NCBI GenBank assembly: GCA_030544215.1
Contig: JARZZO010000016.1
Span: 59,189,501 to 59,253,500, forward strand
Direction: 5' to 3'
Length of the DNA stretch: 64,000 nt
Source of the DNA: Zantedeschia hybrid cultivar
Taxonomy: Eukaryota; Streptophyta; Magnoliopsida; Alismatales; Araceae
In this document: positions 11,309 through 22,997 of the stretch, piece after piece
Position numbering within the stretch: position 1 is the stretch's first letter
How the letters are laid out: each line of letters opens with the position of its first letter
Program-made: the position numbers and the translations under genes
Notes under the pieces: model-generated
Seen by the model: only the letters and a program-made list of their open reading frames with translations
What the model was told of the DNA's origin: nothing
Database searches by the model: none

Positions 11309-11313
11309 GCAAG

Positions 11314-12884
11314 AGCATGAGAAGCTGGATGTTTTAAATCAAATGGAATCGGAAGTTCTCTCCAATTTTAAGAAACTGATGGCGAATGAGCATAGGTCCT
11401 CCTTGGTTGAACTGCACGAAGCAGACCTGGGAAATATAAGCAGATGGAAGCAGAGCTTTCTGATCAAAGTGCATTCAGAGATCAAAGTCATACCGGCTGG
11501 ACTGAAAGAGTGGATCTCCAAAATGTGGGCGCCTAAAGGTCAGTGGAACTTCTTGGATTTCTCAAATAATGCCTTCCTGGTTAGGTTCCCTAGTTTTGAG
11601 GAGGTTATCAGTATTTTCCAACGGACTCCTTGGTTTTTTAATGGAGACTTGATCCTAATAGAGAAATGTAGGCCTAATACTCCCCCCTCTAAATACCAAC
11701 TTCTGTGGGGTGATTTATGGGTTTGTATTTTTGACCTGTCTGAAGAGCTGTTAGATGTGAAGGTTGTTGTTAAACTTACTAGCCAACTGGGCAAAGTTCA
11801 TCAGCCCCGGCCAGGAGGAACGGTTTACTGGAGCTCCTATGCTAGAATTAAGATCAGCCTTGAGGTTAATAAACTTTTAAGTACCCATATATTGGCTAAG
11901 CTCCCCAATGGGGATATAAAATCCTTTGAAGTGGCCTATGAAAGAATGCCCAGAATTTGTGCTTATTGCGGGATCATAGGGCATGAGGAGGATTCGTGTA
12001 TGAAGCTCCTGGATCTGAAATCCCATATTAAGGAATCATATTCGCCAGGGCTAATGAAATACATGTTACAAGCAATCCAATTTGAATTTGGAGATTGGAT
12101 GAGAGCCAATAACACTATTCCTAGCATCACCAAGAAATCTATGCTCAGGAATAGTATTAGAGGATCCTTCCCTTCAAACTCCTTGGATGATAGTCAGAAC
12201 TGTTCAGAGGTGATGCTTGAGCAGTTTTTAACCTGGATGGTGATAAATCCTCGTTAAAAGCCCCTGAGGCCATCACTACCCCAAGCATTGATGATCTGAC
12301 AGTAGAAAGCGTAGAGGCATGCACAAGGAAGGTAGGAGACTCCTCGAGCCGTAGGAAGGTCTTGTCCGTAGCTGACCACTCTATAGTTTCGACATCCTTG
12401 GTGGTTGCTTTTGCAGATGGGGATGGGCTGGCCAGTGTGGAAACTAGTAAAGCTAATCAATCTTTGTTTCAGGAAGGATTTGCCCAAAAAGCTACTGGTA
12501 AAAAGGTTATAAATCACCTTGTACTGCATGATGTGCCTATTCACCTATCCCCTATGGAAACCCAGGGTACTAGCTTCTCTAGATGCTTGGGTCAAGGCTT
12601 GTTGCTCACCCCCTCCAAAAGGAAGTCTGATGGATCAATGGATGTTGGAAAAGTTAAAAAGATACAAAGGAAATCCAATGGATCAAAGGGAGGTAAATGC
12701 TAAGGCTTTAGCACTTACTAGAACTGGTTACATGCCTGGATCAAACAAGCTTAATTTCGAAATGTCCAAGAAGAAATACAAGGGACCAAAGAAAGATTAT
12801 GATGTTCTGAAGACTGCTTCTTCTGGTAATATGGCTGATATGGTCGTGGCGGCCGACCCAAAAGTGCCGCAAGCCCCCAAATGA
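11314..12884 (+). pseudogene. LINE ORF1 (DUF4283-type, CCHC zinc knuckle), frameshifted
   Basis: ORF1 of plant L1 elements encodes an RNA-binding chaperone. Translation would start at ATG 3960 and continue here after Copia A is removed. The first frame (to TAA at 12255-12257) has a region like DUF4283 (WNFLDFSNNAFLVRFPSFEE, PWFFNGDLILIEKC) and a knuckle CAYCGIIGHEEDSC (C-x2-C-x4-H-x4-C). Near 12226 the sensible frame shifts: residues such as GDKSSLKAPEAITTPSIDD read on in another frame to about 12600-12700. The original frame then resumes and ends at TGA 12882-12884. Two shifts that compensate each other are therefore present. Confidence 0.85.
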
Positions 12885-14222
12885 AGCTAATTGCTTGGAA
12901 CTGTCATGGAGTAGGAGGGTCAGCGACAGTTCCTTTCATTCACCAAATGACCCTCTCAGTTAGGCCGGATATTTTTTTCTTAGCTGAAACAAAAGCACAC
13001 AAGAAGGCTAGTGATCGTTTCTTTATCACCAGAGGGATTCAACACTTTCATGTTGTGGAACCGGTTGGTAGAGCTGGGGGATTATGGATTTGGTGGCAGT
13101 CTCATGTTAGATTGGATATTATTAGGACTGAACATAATCTTATCATTACAAATGTTAAAGAGGAGAATGCTTTTAGCTGGCTCTTAATCTGTATTTATGC
13201 TCCCACTAACCTTGCTCTCAGAAGGAAGCTTTGGGTCCATCTCCACAATATTATCATCAACTCTGCTGCCCCTGTGTGCATCATAGGTGATATGAACTAT
13301 GTTACTACACAACATGACAAATGGGGAGGCAATGGGGTTAACCAACACCAAGTTAGACACTTCAATGATTTTATCAATATGTCTAGTCTGTTAGATCTGG
13401 GGCATGAAGGCCCTGCCTATACTTGGGCAAATAATAGAAAGGCTTCTTTCCATATCCGTGAGAGACTAGATTGTGCACTGGTGAATTCCAAATGGTACCT
13501 AAAGTTCTCAAATGCCAAGGTCCTTCATTTACCCAGAATTTCCAGTGATCACAGACCCATCCTTCTTAACACTATTGGGATCAATAGGAGTAGAAACTAT
13601 CCTTTCATATTTGAGGCTGCTTGGACTCTCAGAAAAGACCTCAAGGATGAGGTTTCCTCTTACTGGCTAAATACACCTCCACTGAATTCACATTATGTGT
13701 GCAAAATGTCTAGACTGCATTCTCAACTCAAGACATGGAGGAAGAAAAAATTTTCCAATTCTCAAGAGAGAATCAAAGTTTTCAGTAAGCAACTGGAGGA
13801 GATTGACAAAACCACCATCAATGATGACACCATCCAGGAAAGCAGAATGGCTAATGAATCCTTGAAGCAAGCTATAGTGGAAGAAGTTGAATTTTGGCAC
13901 CAAAGAGCTAAAGTCAATTGGTACTTGGGTGGAGACAAGAACACCAGATTTTTTCATACCTCTGTTATGTACAGAAGGAACATTAATAGGATTTCTGGAG
14001 TCCAATTGCAGAATGGTACCTGGATTGATGATACTGTGCTTATTAAAAGAACTTTTGTGGATTATTTCCACGACTTATATCAATTAGGTAATCCTGATCC
14101 TTCTTTTACCTATTGGCAATTTCCTTATGGAGAACTACATCAAATCTCTGAGCAAGACAACATTAATTTCTGCAATTGCCCTACCCCTGATGAGATACAT
14201 TGTGCTCTTATGACTATGAAAC
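12881..14222 (+). pseudogene. LINE ORF2, endonuclease part
   Basis: ORF2 starts at ATG 12881, overlapping the ORF1 stop as ATGA. The N-terminal domain is an apurinic-type endonuclease that nicks target DNA: AWNCHGVGG, FLAETKAH, CIIGDMNYV, RERLDCALVNSKW and SSDHRPILL are its ordered motifs. A linker follows with WLGGDKNTRFFHTS-like sequence (here WYLGGDKNTRFFHTS). The frame is open to about 14280, but from 14223 it runs into LTR sequence. The whole reverse transcriptase core is absent. Confidence 0.9.
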
Positions 14223-15168
14223 TGTTAGTATTAGATGGTCTCAAAGCCAATCCGATACTATGTATTGATTCAGTTTATTAATAAATGACATTAATTCATT
14301 GTGTGTAATTAATTCAATCCATGTTTATCGTATCACGATGAAGTCCATAAACATGTGCAATAATCTTCGGATTATGATGAGATCATAATTACGAGACCGA
14401 AGGTTTATAAACACATGTTCTTAATTGTTCCTAGTCATAGGATGTTTGAGAAGGACATCAAACATCCGGATAGACTAGTATAGGTTTTTTCAGCTCATAT
14501 GATGAGGGTGACTGATCTTATAAGTCACTTGTGTGGAGACACTATGCTGGACCTGTAGGTGCTCATTGGTGAATGAGTTCGCTGAACTGATCCGACTATG
14601 AATCGCTAGATAGTAAACACCTCACTGTTAACCAGCTCGATTCTTTTGTCACGGTTGCGTGGATGATCCTTGGACCTGAGACGCCAAAGATATCTTGTTG
14701 GTAAGTTTCTGAACTTTGACATTGACTAACGAATCCCTAACCATGGGTTATCAATAAGTCAAGTGATCGGGTTCAGGGAAATGCCCTCGAAGGTAATTGT
14801 GTGTTCAATACGGGATCATCCGCTCTCGGTAGTTTGAGAGAGAATGTTCCGGGAATGATGCGCTTAAGTCCTTGGTCAGGGCGGACTCTTTATCAGATAA
14901 AGAGTTATCCGATATAGATTAGCGGCATCTGATTCAAATGAATCGACCGGCTAGGGTTTAACAGTAAACCATACCCTAGGTCGATTCAGGAACATTGTAC
15001 GGATGAAGGATTATATCCGCACGCTAACTGATGGCGGAAAGGTTCCAATAGAGGGTTGCGATAACCCCAGTGCCATCTAGAATCACACGATGTTGTTTGG
15101 CATCCAACGTGATCGGAAGCCTGTCCGAATTTATTGGCCCACCTGTTGTGAGATAGACTTTTGTACAA
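14223..15168 (+). mobile_element. Copia-type LTR remnant replacing the LINE reverse transcriptase
   Basis: The block starts TGTTAGTATTAGATGG and follows the reverse complement of the Copia B LTR in order: ttattaataaatg, catatgatgaggg, cacttgtgtggagacact, gcgtggatgatcc, ctcggta, cgaccggctagggttt, ggattatatcc. It is therefore an older LTR of a related family in plus orientation. It lacks counterparts for the last 600 bases or so of the Copia B LTR. The flanks (gaaac on the left, acttc after the acaaca at about 15162-15167) do not form a target duplication, so the insertion was followed by deletion or recombination. Confidence 0.75.
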
Positions 15169-15999
15169 CAACTTCCAGTGTGGGTTTTCCAACTGATCAA
15201 GAATGGGAATTGGGATGCAAACCTTATTCATAGACTGTTTGATGATGATATTGCTGAGAAGATTTGCCATATCGTACTACCTCAGAGTGATGTTGAGTCA
15301 GGAGATCTTTTTATGTGGACTCTCACTCAAGATGGGATTTTTACCACTAAATCTACTTATAGATACCTAAATGACATTTCAAATATGCCTTCCTCATCAT
15401 CTCTAGGCAAAGTCTGGAAACTTTTATGGCTTCATCAAGTGCAGAAGCTTATTCCTCATAATATCATTTACTTTATTTGGAAATGTTTATCTAATGCTAT
15501 CCCAGTTTCTGAGGTCATTGCCAGAAGATTGCCATATGTAGACTGCATTTGCCAGCTATGCCTCAAAGGTTCATAATCTATCCATCATATGCTTTTTGAC
15601 TGTGATTTTGCCAGAGCAGTCTGGAAGGCCTCCCCTTTAAACTACCACTCAAATAATGATTTTAAGAGCTTAGCTGACATAATAATTGAATGGTCAAATC
15701 CCCCTTTTGCTACTAGTTCCAAGGATAGACACATTCTAGCTATGTGTTTTTCAATTATGTGGCAAATATGGAAGGCAAGATATAGAAAAGTTTTAGAAGG
15801 GATCCCTATATCTCCTACACCTGTTATGAGATTTGCGTTGGTGGATATGGAATTCTGGCTTTCCTCTGTTATTGGTTACCTTGACAGTATGCATTATCCC
15901 ACTACAGAGAATATAACTTGGATTCCCCAAAAACCCGGCATGTATAAAATCAACTTTGATGGAGCAATCTAAGGGAATGGTGGTGCATTGAGAATTGTC
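15169..15999 (+). pseudogene. LINE ORF2, zinc-binding (zf-RVT) and linker region
   Basis: The sequence resumes in the LINE after the reverse transcriptase. 15178-15576 codes WVFQLIKNGNWDANLIHRLF, FTTKSTYRYL and a zf-RVT-like WKCLSNAIPVSEVIARRL with CICQLC. A stop at 15574-15576 is followed in the same phase by 15589-15972, with HHMLFDCDFARAVWKAS-like text and ending KINFDGAI, the start of RNase H with a catalytic Asp. TAA at 15970-15972 replaces a coding triplet. The following GNGGALRIV still reads in frame up to the Copia B site. Confidence 0.85.
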
Positions 16000-17552
16000 T
16001 GTTGGGTTCTCGGGTTTCTCCGGATCTCTCACGCAGCAGAAATAAAAATAAAATTGGAGATCCGATTCCCATTTCGAAAAATACTAAAACTTCGATAATC
16101 GGATTATCGAATCTCACCGTGTGCGGATTCGAATCCGCAACCGTTCGGTTCCGTCGGTGTGACACCGCAAGCCGCGCAAGCGCCCGGCCTCTAGCGGAGT
16201 CCACACGATCCTCCTCGCGATGGATATCCTCACATTCCTCGTTCTTCGCAGCCCACGAAACCTCCTCCGGTCGCCGCAACGATCGCCGCAATCTGCGGAC
16301 TATTTCCAGTCGAACGGGAGTCGGAGAAGCGACGGAGCAGATCCGGATCTGTCTGAGACGCAAGAGAGAGAGAGAAACAGAGGAGGGGTGGCTAGGGTTA
16401 GTAGCAGCTTGTCTTGCTCAGCCCGATCGCTATGTTTTATACTAACTGCGAGGTTTTTCATAAAAACCTCCGATTTGTATAAAACCCACTTATTTATCCA
16501 TCGCCTTGAGAATCATTTGCGTGTGACCCTGTAGGCCCAATTACCAGTCTGGTTAATAGCCCAATAAGCCCAGTAACTCCTTACCGGCTTTATTAATCAA
16601 TTAATAACTCTTCATTAATTAATTAATCAATCGAATTGATGTCGCACATTGAATTCGACCGGGCCTCCGATCACGTTGGGTGCCAAGCAACACCACGTGA
16701 ACCCGGAAGGTATCGGGGTTAAGTAACCCACTCATGGAACCTTTCCGCCGACAGTTATCGCGTGGATATAATCCTTCATTCATACAATGCTCTCGAGTCA
16801 ACTCAGGGTATGGCGTACTGTCAAACCCTAACCGGTCGACTCACTTGGATTGGATGCCGCTGATGAATATCGGAAAACTCCTTTCCCGATATTATCATCC
16901 GCCCTGGCCAGGGACTTCTGTGCATCCTTCCTAGAGCATTCTCTCTCTAAGTACCGAGAGCGAATGATTCCTTATTGACACACAATTCCCTTCGACGGTA
17001 TTCCGTTGTACCCAATCCTTGGCTGTTTAGAATCCCGTAGTTAGAGATTCATAAACCAAAGTCAAAGCACAAAAGTCCACCGTCAAAGTGTCCTTGGTGT
17101 CTCAGGTCCGAGGACCATCCACGCAACTGCGACAATAGAATCAAGCTGGTTGACAGTGAGGTACAATACCATCCAGTGATTCAGTCGGACCAGTTCAGTG
17201 AACTCATTCTCCAATGAGCACCTACAGATTCGCCTTAGTGTCTCCACACAAGTGATTTATGAGATCAATCACCCTCATCATATGAGCAGGAGTAATATGT
17301 ACTGGTCTAACCAGATATCCGATGTCCTTCTCGGATATCCTCCGACTATGAACGATTAAGAATATGTGTGTTTAAGTGATCAGTCTCATTAATATGATCT
17401 TATCATAATCTGATCACTATAGCACATATTTACGGACTTCATTATGAGACGATAATTAATACGATTTAGACATAATGAATATTATGCCATTTTATTAATA
17501 AATGAACGAGATTACAAAGTCAGATTGGCTTGTAGGCCACCTAAGACTAACA
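16000..17552 (-). repeat. Copia B 3' LTR
   Basis: A 1553-bp LTR, much longer than that of Copia A. It begins TGTTGGGTTCTCGGG and ends CTAAGACTAACA, next to a polypurine tract. The first 430 bp or so is comparatively GC-rich and includes an (AG)n patch near 16361-16376. On the minus strand a TATA-like TTTTATACAA lies near 16477. Confidence 0.9.
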
Positions 17553-17564
17553 ATCTCCCACTTG
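17553..17564 (-). other. Copia B polypurine tract
   Basis: The minus strand reads CAAGTGGGAGAT immediately upstream of the 3' LTR. It has the same core as the Copia A tract. Confidence 0.8.
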
Positions 17565-17688
17565 GACTAAAGTCAATCACCTTTATACAGTAAGCCTATA
17601 GACTCTAGGTGACGCTCAAACACAATTTGAGCTAACGGCTTTGTTAGTGGATCTGCTATATTGTCGACCAATGGAACTCTTTCCACCA

Positions 17689-18696
17689 CTACATCTCCTC
17701 TAGATATAAGCGCCTCAGAATATCTTTCGATTTCTGATGAGACCGCGGCTCTTTCACTTGTGCATTAGTCCCGTTGTTGTCGCATAACAGCGGAACATAA
17801 TCAAAGATGTAGGGAACTATGTCAAGGTCGGTGATGAACTTCTTCAACCACACTACTTCTTTGAAAGCTTCAACTGCAGCGATGTGCTCAGCTTCAGTCG
17901 TCGAATCTACAGTGGTTGGTTGCTTGGAACTCTTCCAACACACTGCCCCTCCGTTCAAAGTAAACACGAATTCAGATGTAGACTTGTTGTCATCTGGATA
18001 TGACTGGAAACTCAAGTCAGAAAAGCCTCGCAGCTTCAAGTCACCTCCTCCATAGACAAGAAATATATCCTTAGTTCTTCTCAAGTACTTAAGGATACAT
18101 TTCACTACCTTCCAGTGCTCTTCGCTTGGATCAGCCTGAAATCTGCATGTAACACTTAGAACAAATGCAACATCATGCTGTGTACATAGCATGGCATACA
18201 TAATAGATCCTATGGCAGAGGCATAGGGTATTCTATCCATGAATGCCCTCTCATTGGGAGTCTTAAGAGACTGCTCATTTGAGAGACTAATTCTATGTCT
18301 CATCGGTATGAGACCTCTCTTGGAATTTTCCATGCCAAACATTTTGCCTATGGTATCTATGTACAAGGATTGGGTCATTCCAAGCATCCTCTTTGATCTA
18401 TCTCTATAGATCCGTATTCCTAATACATAGGATGCTTCTCCTAAATCCTTCATACAGAAGTTTTTCGACAGCCAGATCTTTACTGATGACATCATAGCTA
18501 TATCATTCCCAATGAGTAGTATGTCATCTACGTAAAGAATTAAGAAGGTGACTGCGCTCCCACTGGTCTTCTTGTTCACACATGGCTTATCTTCATTCTT
18601 AATGAAGTCATAAGACTTGACAGCCTCATCAAACCTTTTGTTCCAGCTCCGGGAAGCTTGCTTCAATCCATAAATGGACCTCTGAAGCTTACACAC
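17689..18696 (-). pseudogene. Copia B reverse transcriptase C-terminal half and RNase H
   Basis: A long open frame of 335 residues. It has IYGLKQASRSWNKRFDEAV and the active-site LYVDDILLIGND of reverse transcriptase, then RNase H blocks LRGFSDLSFQSYPDDNKSTS, TVDSTTEAEHIAA and LCDNNGTNAQVK. The first RNase H Asp block reads FSDLSFQ, where Copia elements usually have YSDADW or similar, so the second acidic position seems lost. The frame is separated from the N-terminal half by a stop at about 18732. Confidence 0.9.
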
Positions 18697-18732
18697 TTTA
18701 TATGGAGATTCTTTGGATGTGAAACCTTCTGG

Positions 18733-19020
18733 TTATATCATATACACATCTTCCTCAAGGTTACCATTGAGGAAGGCAGTCTTCACATCCATCTGCCAGA
18801 TCTCATAATCAAAATGTGCAGCAATGGCGAGTAGAACTCTAATCGACTTTATCATGGCAACTGGTGAGAAAGTCTCGTCATAGTCAATTCCTTGCCTTTG
18901 ACGATATCCCTTTGCCACCAACCTTGTCTTATAAGTGTCGATCCGTCCATCAGTACCGATCTTTCTCTTAAAGATCCACTTGCAACCGATGGGTACAATA
19001 CCCTCGGGCAAGTCCTCCAA
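18733..19020 (-). pseudogene. Copia B reverse transcriptase N-terminal half
   Basis: Contains CKWIFKRKIGTDGRIDTYK, LVAKGYRQRQGIDYDETFSP and QMDVKTAFLNGNLEEDVYM, the fingers and first catalytic Asp of Copia reverse transcriptase. The frame ends in TAA where a Gln codon is expected before PEGF, and the downstream half continues at 18696. A single nonsense codon explains the break. Confidence 0.9.
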
Positions 19021-19506
19021 GTTCCAAACTTAGTTGGTGTACATGGACTGGATTTCTGAGTTCATGGCTTCTCGTCATTTCCCAATTTCTAGGCCTTCTA
19101 TGGCTTCTTGGTAGGTTTTAGGATCATCATCCTCATTATATTCTATCTTAGACTCACCTTCAGCAATATGTCCCACATATCGTTCAGGTAGTCTAGGTAA
19201 TCTACCAGATCTACGAGGCTCATGTGTGTGTACCTGAACAGATTCAGGAACTGATATCTCATCTGATGATAATGCAGCTGTTTGGAGATTTGGAACATTT
19301 TCCAGTACTATTTTACTCCCACTGTCCTCTTGGAGAAGGTATTCCTCTTACAAGAAGACAGCTTTTCTGGCGACAAACACCTTTTGTTCACCAAGATGGT
19401 AAAAATAGTATCCAAAGGTTTCTTTTGGATATCTCACAAACCTACATTTACCAGTTCGTGATTCCAGCTTGTCTGGATCATGCCTCTTTACATGAGCAGG
19501 ACAACC

Positions 19507-19791
19507 TCAGACTTTAACATGTTTAAATTCTGGTTTCCTGCCTTTCCATATCTCATATGGAGTAGAGGCTACAGACTTGCTGGGTACTCTGTTCAGTAGG
19601 TATGTTGCTGACTTTAGAGCATACCCCCAGAGGGACACTGGTAATCCTGAAAAGCTCATCATGGATCGCACCATGTCCAACAAGGTGCGATTCCTCCTTT
19701 CTGATACACCATTCATCTGTGGTGTATATGGAGGGGTCAGCTGAGAAAGGATACCATTATCCTTTAAGAATTGTGTGAAGTTAGTACTCAA
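19507..19791 (-). pseudogene. Copia B integrase, catalytic Glu part
   Basis: Contains QLTPPYTPQMNGVSERRNRT, with the catalytic Glu in VSERRNRTLLDMV, then LPVSLWGYAL and TPYEIWKGRKPEFKHV. It follows the 19834-20958 frame after a gap holding a stop near 19834. Sequence from about 19030 to 19506 is degraded pol with stops. Confidence 0.88.
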
Positions 19792-19833
19792 GTATTCTCT
19801 TCCTCGATCTGATCGAAGAGCTTTAATACTCTT

Positions 19834-20958
19834 TCATAACTGCTTCTCTATCTCATTCTTGAACTTCTCAAATGCTTCCGACTTGTACTTCATTAAGTAC
19901 ACATAGCCGAATCTGGAGAAGTCATCGGTGAACGTGATGAAGTAAGAAAAGCTACCTTTGGCTTGGGTGGACATTGGACCACATACATCTGAATGTATTA
20001 GTTCTAAAATGTCCTTGGCACGTTCTCCATGTCCAATAAATGGAGATTTTGCCATCTTTCCCATAAGGCAGGATTCACATGTTGCAAACGATTCATAATC
20101 GAATGCAGTTAAATAACCATGCTTATGCAACTTTTGCAACCTGCTTTTGCCAATGTGCCTAAGTCTACAATGCCACATGTAGGCTTGGTTCACATAATTC
20201 TTGCTCTTCTTAAAAGTATTGTCAATTTGAAGATTATAATTAGAAACATCTAAAAGATATAGTCCGTTAACTAAAGATGCCGAAGCTATCGATTTATTAC
20301 CATAATAAATTGAACAACTTCTATTCTCAATAATCAACCTATATCCTATCTTGTCCAAACAAAATATTGATATGATGTTCTTTATTATGCTAGGAACATA
20401 ATAACAATCTTCTAAAAGTAAGGCGTCTCCAGATGGAAGCCTGAGGTTTGCTGTCCCAACAGCAATCGCCGCAACTTTTGCGCCGTTTCCTAGCCTCAAT
20501 TCCACCTCGCCTTGTCTCAGCTTACGCTTACTTGTCAGCATCTGCACATCATAGCAGATATGAGAAGCACATCCGGTATCTAATACCCAAGATGTGGAAT
20601 CTCTAACTGACAAGTTGATATCTATCATATAGATATCTGAAGCTTCAGACAGCTTCACTCTTCCATGAGCTTTATCATGAAGGAACTCCTTGCAGTTCCT
20701 TTTCCAGTGACCATACTTCTTATAGTAGAAGCAGTCACCCTTCACTACTCTTTTGCCTTTGTCCTTCGATCTTTTATCGTTAGCTATCATCTCTGCTTCA
20801 GGGACATCCAATGCCGATTCAGCAGGAGGATCAGCTCCAGGGACAAATTCAATGTGCTCAGATCTGAAGACATTCTTCAAGATTCTGAACCAATCTGAGT
20901 AGATCAAGTAAGTCAAAAGGGCATCAAGTATGCCACGGAGTGGGTTATTCGACGACAT
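19834..20958 (-). pseudogene. Copia B gag remnant, protease and integrase start
   Basis: A 374-residue open frame starting at ATG 20956-20958. The first 75 residues are a short gag remnant. A knuckle follows, CFYYKKYGHWKRNC, in which the second Cys is Tyr, so the metal site is damaged. Next come the protease block WVLDTGCASHICYD, the pre-integrase HCRLRHIGKSRLQKLHKHGY with CESC, and the integrase start IHSDVCGPM and DDFSRFGYVYLM. Most of gag (usually around 200 residues before the knuckle) is missing, suggesting an internal deletion near 20840-20900. Confidence 0.88.
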
Positions 20959-22997
20959 AATTCCCTACAGGAGATAAGTAAAATCTATTTAGCAGATGTT
21001 CAATTATTAAAATTTAAAACAAGACATGGTCTTTTGTTTAAGTTTAACTCCCACTAATTTTCGACGGACTGTATAACCCTCAGTTATACAGAACGGGAGA
21101 CGCCGACAGTCTCCTAGTGGGGATCAGAATCTCAATGACTTGCACTACTGCCTTGTGGATAGCACAACAAACTGTAATACAATTAAAGAGCACCCAACTC
21201 ATGGGACTTGCAACTCCTTGCAATATCTGATCATGGCTTCAGTCCCCAGAGATTTAATGGCCTTGTGGATAGCACAACAAATCACTAATTCTGGTCTAAG
21301 CTAACCATCATTACACGACGAGCATAGATTTGCATGGAGCCCTTGTGGATAGCACATCAAACCTGCCTAAAGTAATTCGAATCCTATGACTATAACGATG
21401 GTGGACCACGCGGTAAGTTCTCAACTACTCGCGTTACGGCTTAGAGTTTATCTGAGGGTATTTAGATAACTTTTATCTTGGTCTCTCCTAGGTGATAGTA
21501 TATAAATACATCGTATATATTTACTAAATACTATAAACTGCTTTGATTCATAATCAAAAGAAAACAATGCATTTCATACATGTCTAGTGTGGTCATGGAT
21601 AGCACAGTGGGTTTGACTGGAGCCAACAGCCAAACGCACACACAATCTAACATAACATTTACATTAGATAAACCTGCAAACACAAAGGCAAAGGATCTTC
21701 ATCTTTTCGCCTTCCTGGTTACAGCTGTGAATCGTCATCGCTCCTTCCTCGGTTGCCTCGATCAGATTACAATAATTCTAGAATTACAAGTAAATTGAAG
21801 AAGGCCTTATGGCGAGTACAAGAGAGAGAGGGAGGTAGAAATACATCGGAGTATGAAAGAGAGAGGTGTGCAGACCTCTATTTATTAACAATTAATAAAC
21901 AATCATACATCCACGATCCACACAATCTATTCATCACATGAATAATAAATTAAGTACATATCTATGACCACGGTGTGTTTTAAACATCCCACACATGATT
22001 CAGCGCATCACATGGCTAAAACAAATGAGTTTTTCAAAATAAATAATTTTAGCTTTCAAAAAGCTGGGATCCAATCAAAATTGGCATTTGAATTTCGAAA
22101 ACTCATTTTATTAACTTAACATGCAATTAAATCAAAATTTAAAAGCAATAAACATACATCACATGCGCACACAATCCAAATTAATAATTCCATATTATTC
22201 TATGCAAATTAGAACAATTCTAGTAATCTAACACTTAGATTAAACCCCATTAATAATCTAATAATTAGACTATTAATAACTAATATAACTCTTAGACTAG
22301 TCAAACAAAGTTAATTAATAATTTAACACTTAAATTAATAATCAACTATAATTAATTATTAACTACTAATCTAACACTTAGATTAACCAATTAATATTAA
22401 TTATTAATTTAACTCTTAAACTAATAATTAACACTAACTAATTAATAATTAATTAATCTAACTCTTAGATTAAATAATTAAAGTTATCATTAATTTAACT
22501 ATTAAATTAATGACTAACAGTAATTAATTAAGAACTACTAATTTAACATTTAAATTAGTCATTTAAGTTAATTATTAATTTAACAATTAAATTAATAACT
22601 AACTCTAATATTAATTAACAATTAGTTGAAATAATAATTAATAATCTAACTATTAGATTAATAATTATTAATTACTAATTTAACCATTAAATTAGTATTA
22701 TTAAGATTAATCATTAGTTTAACTATTAAACTAACAATTAACATTAATCAATTAACAACTAATTGTTAATAAAAAATTGATTCAAAAATCATTAAAAAGC
22801 CCAATTAAATAAATTTGAACAATGAAATTAAATTTCAAAACAATTTTAAAATTTAAAATTTAGTTCAAATTTTATTTATAATTTAAATGGGCTCATTGGG
22901 GTTTAATGTGGGATTAAAGGGGTTGGGTTATTAATTAAAATGGGCCCAGCCCATTAAACCCGAGCCAGGCTCGGACCCTGCTGAGCCAGGGTCGAAC
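20959..22997 (-). other. Copia B leader with two repeat tracts
   Basis: Two tracts are visible. At 21149-21425, and more weakly at 21590-21615, a motif ccttgtggatagcaca recurs about every 90-110 bp. At about 22100-22790 there is an AT-rich tract of taatctaacacttagattaa variants. Near 22960-22997, gagccaggctcggaccctgc leads directly into LTR-like sequence, where a primer-binding site should lie. No reading frame of note is present. Confidence 0.7.
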
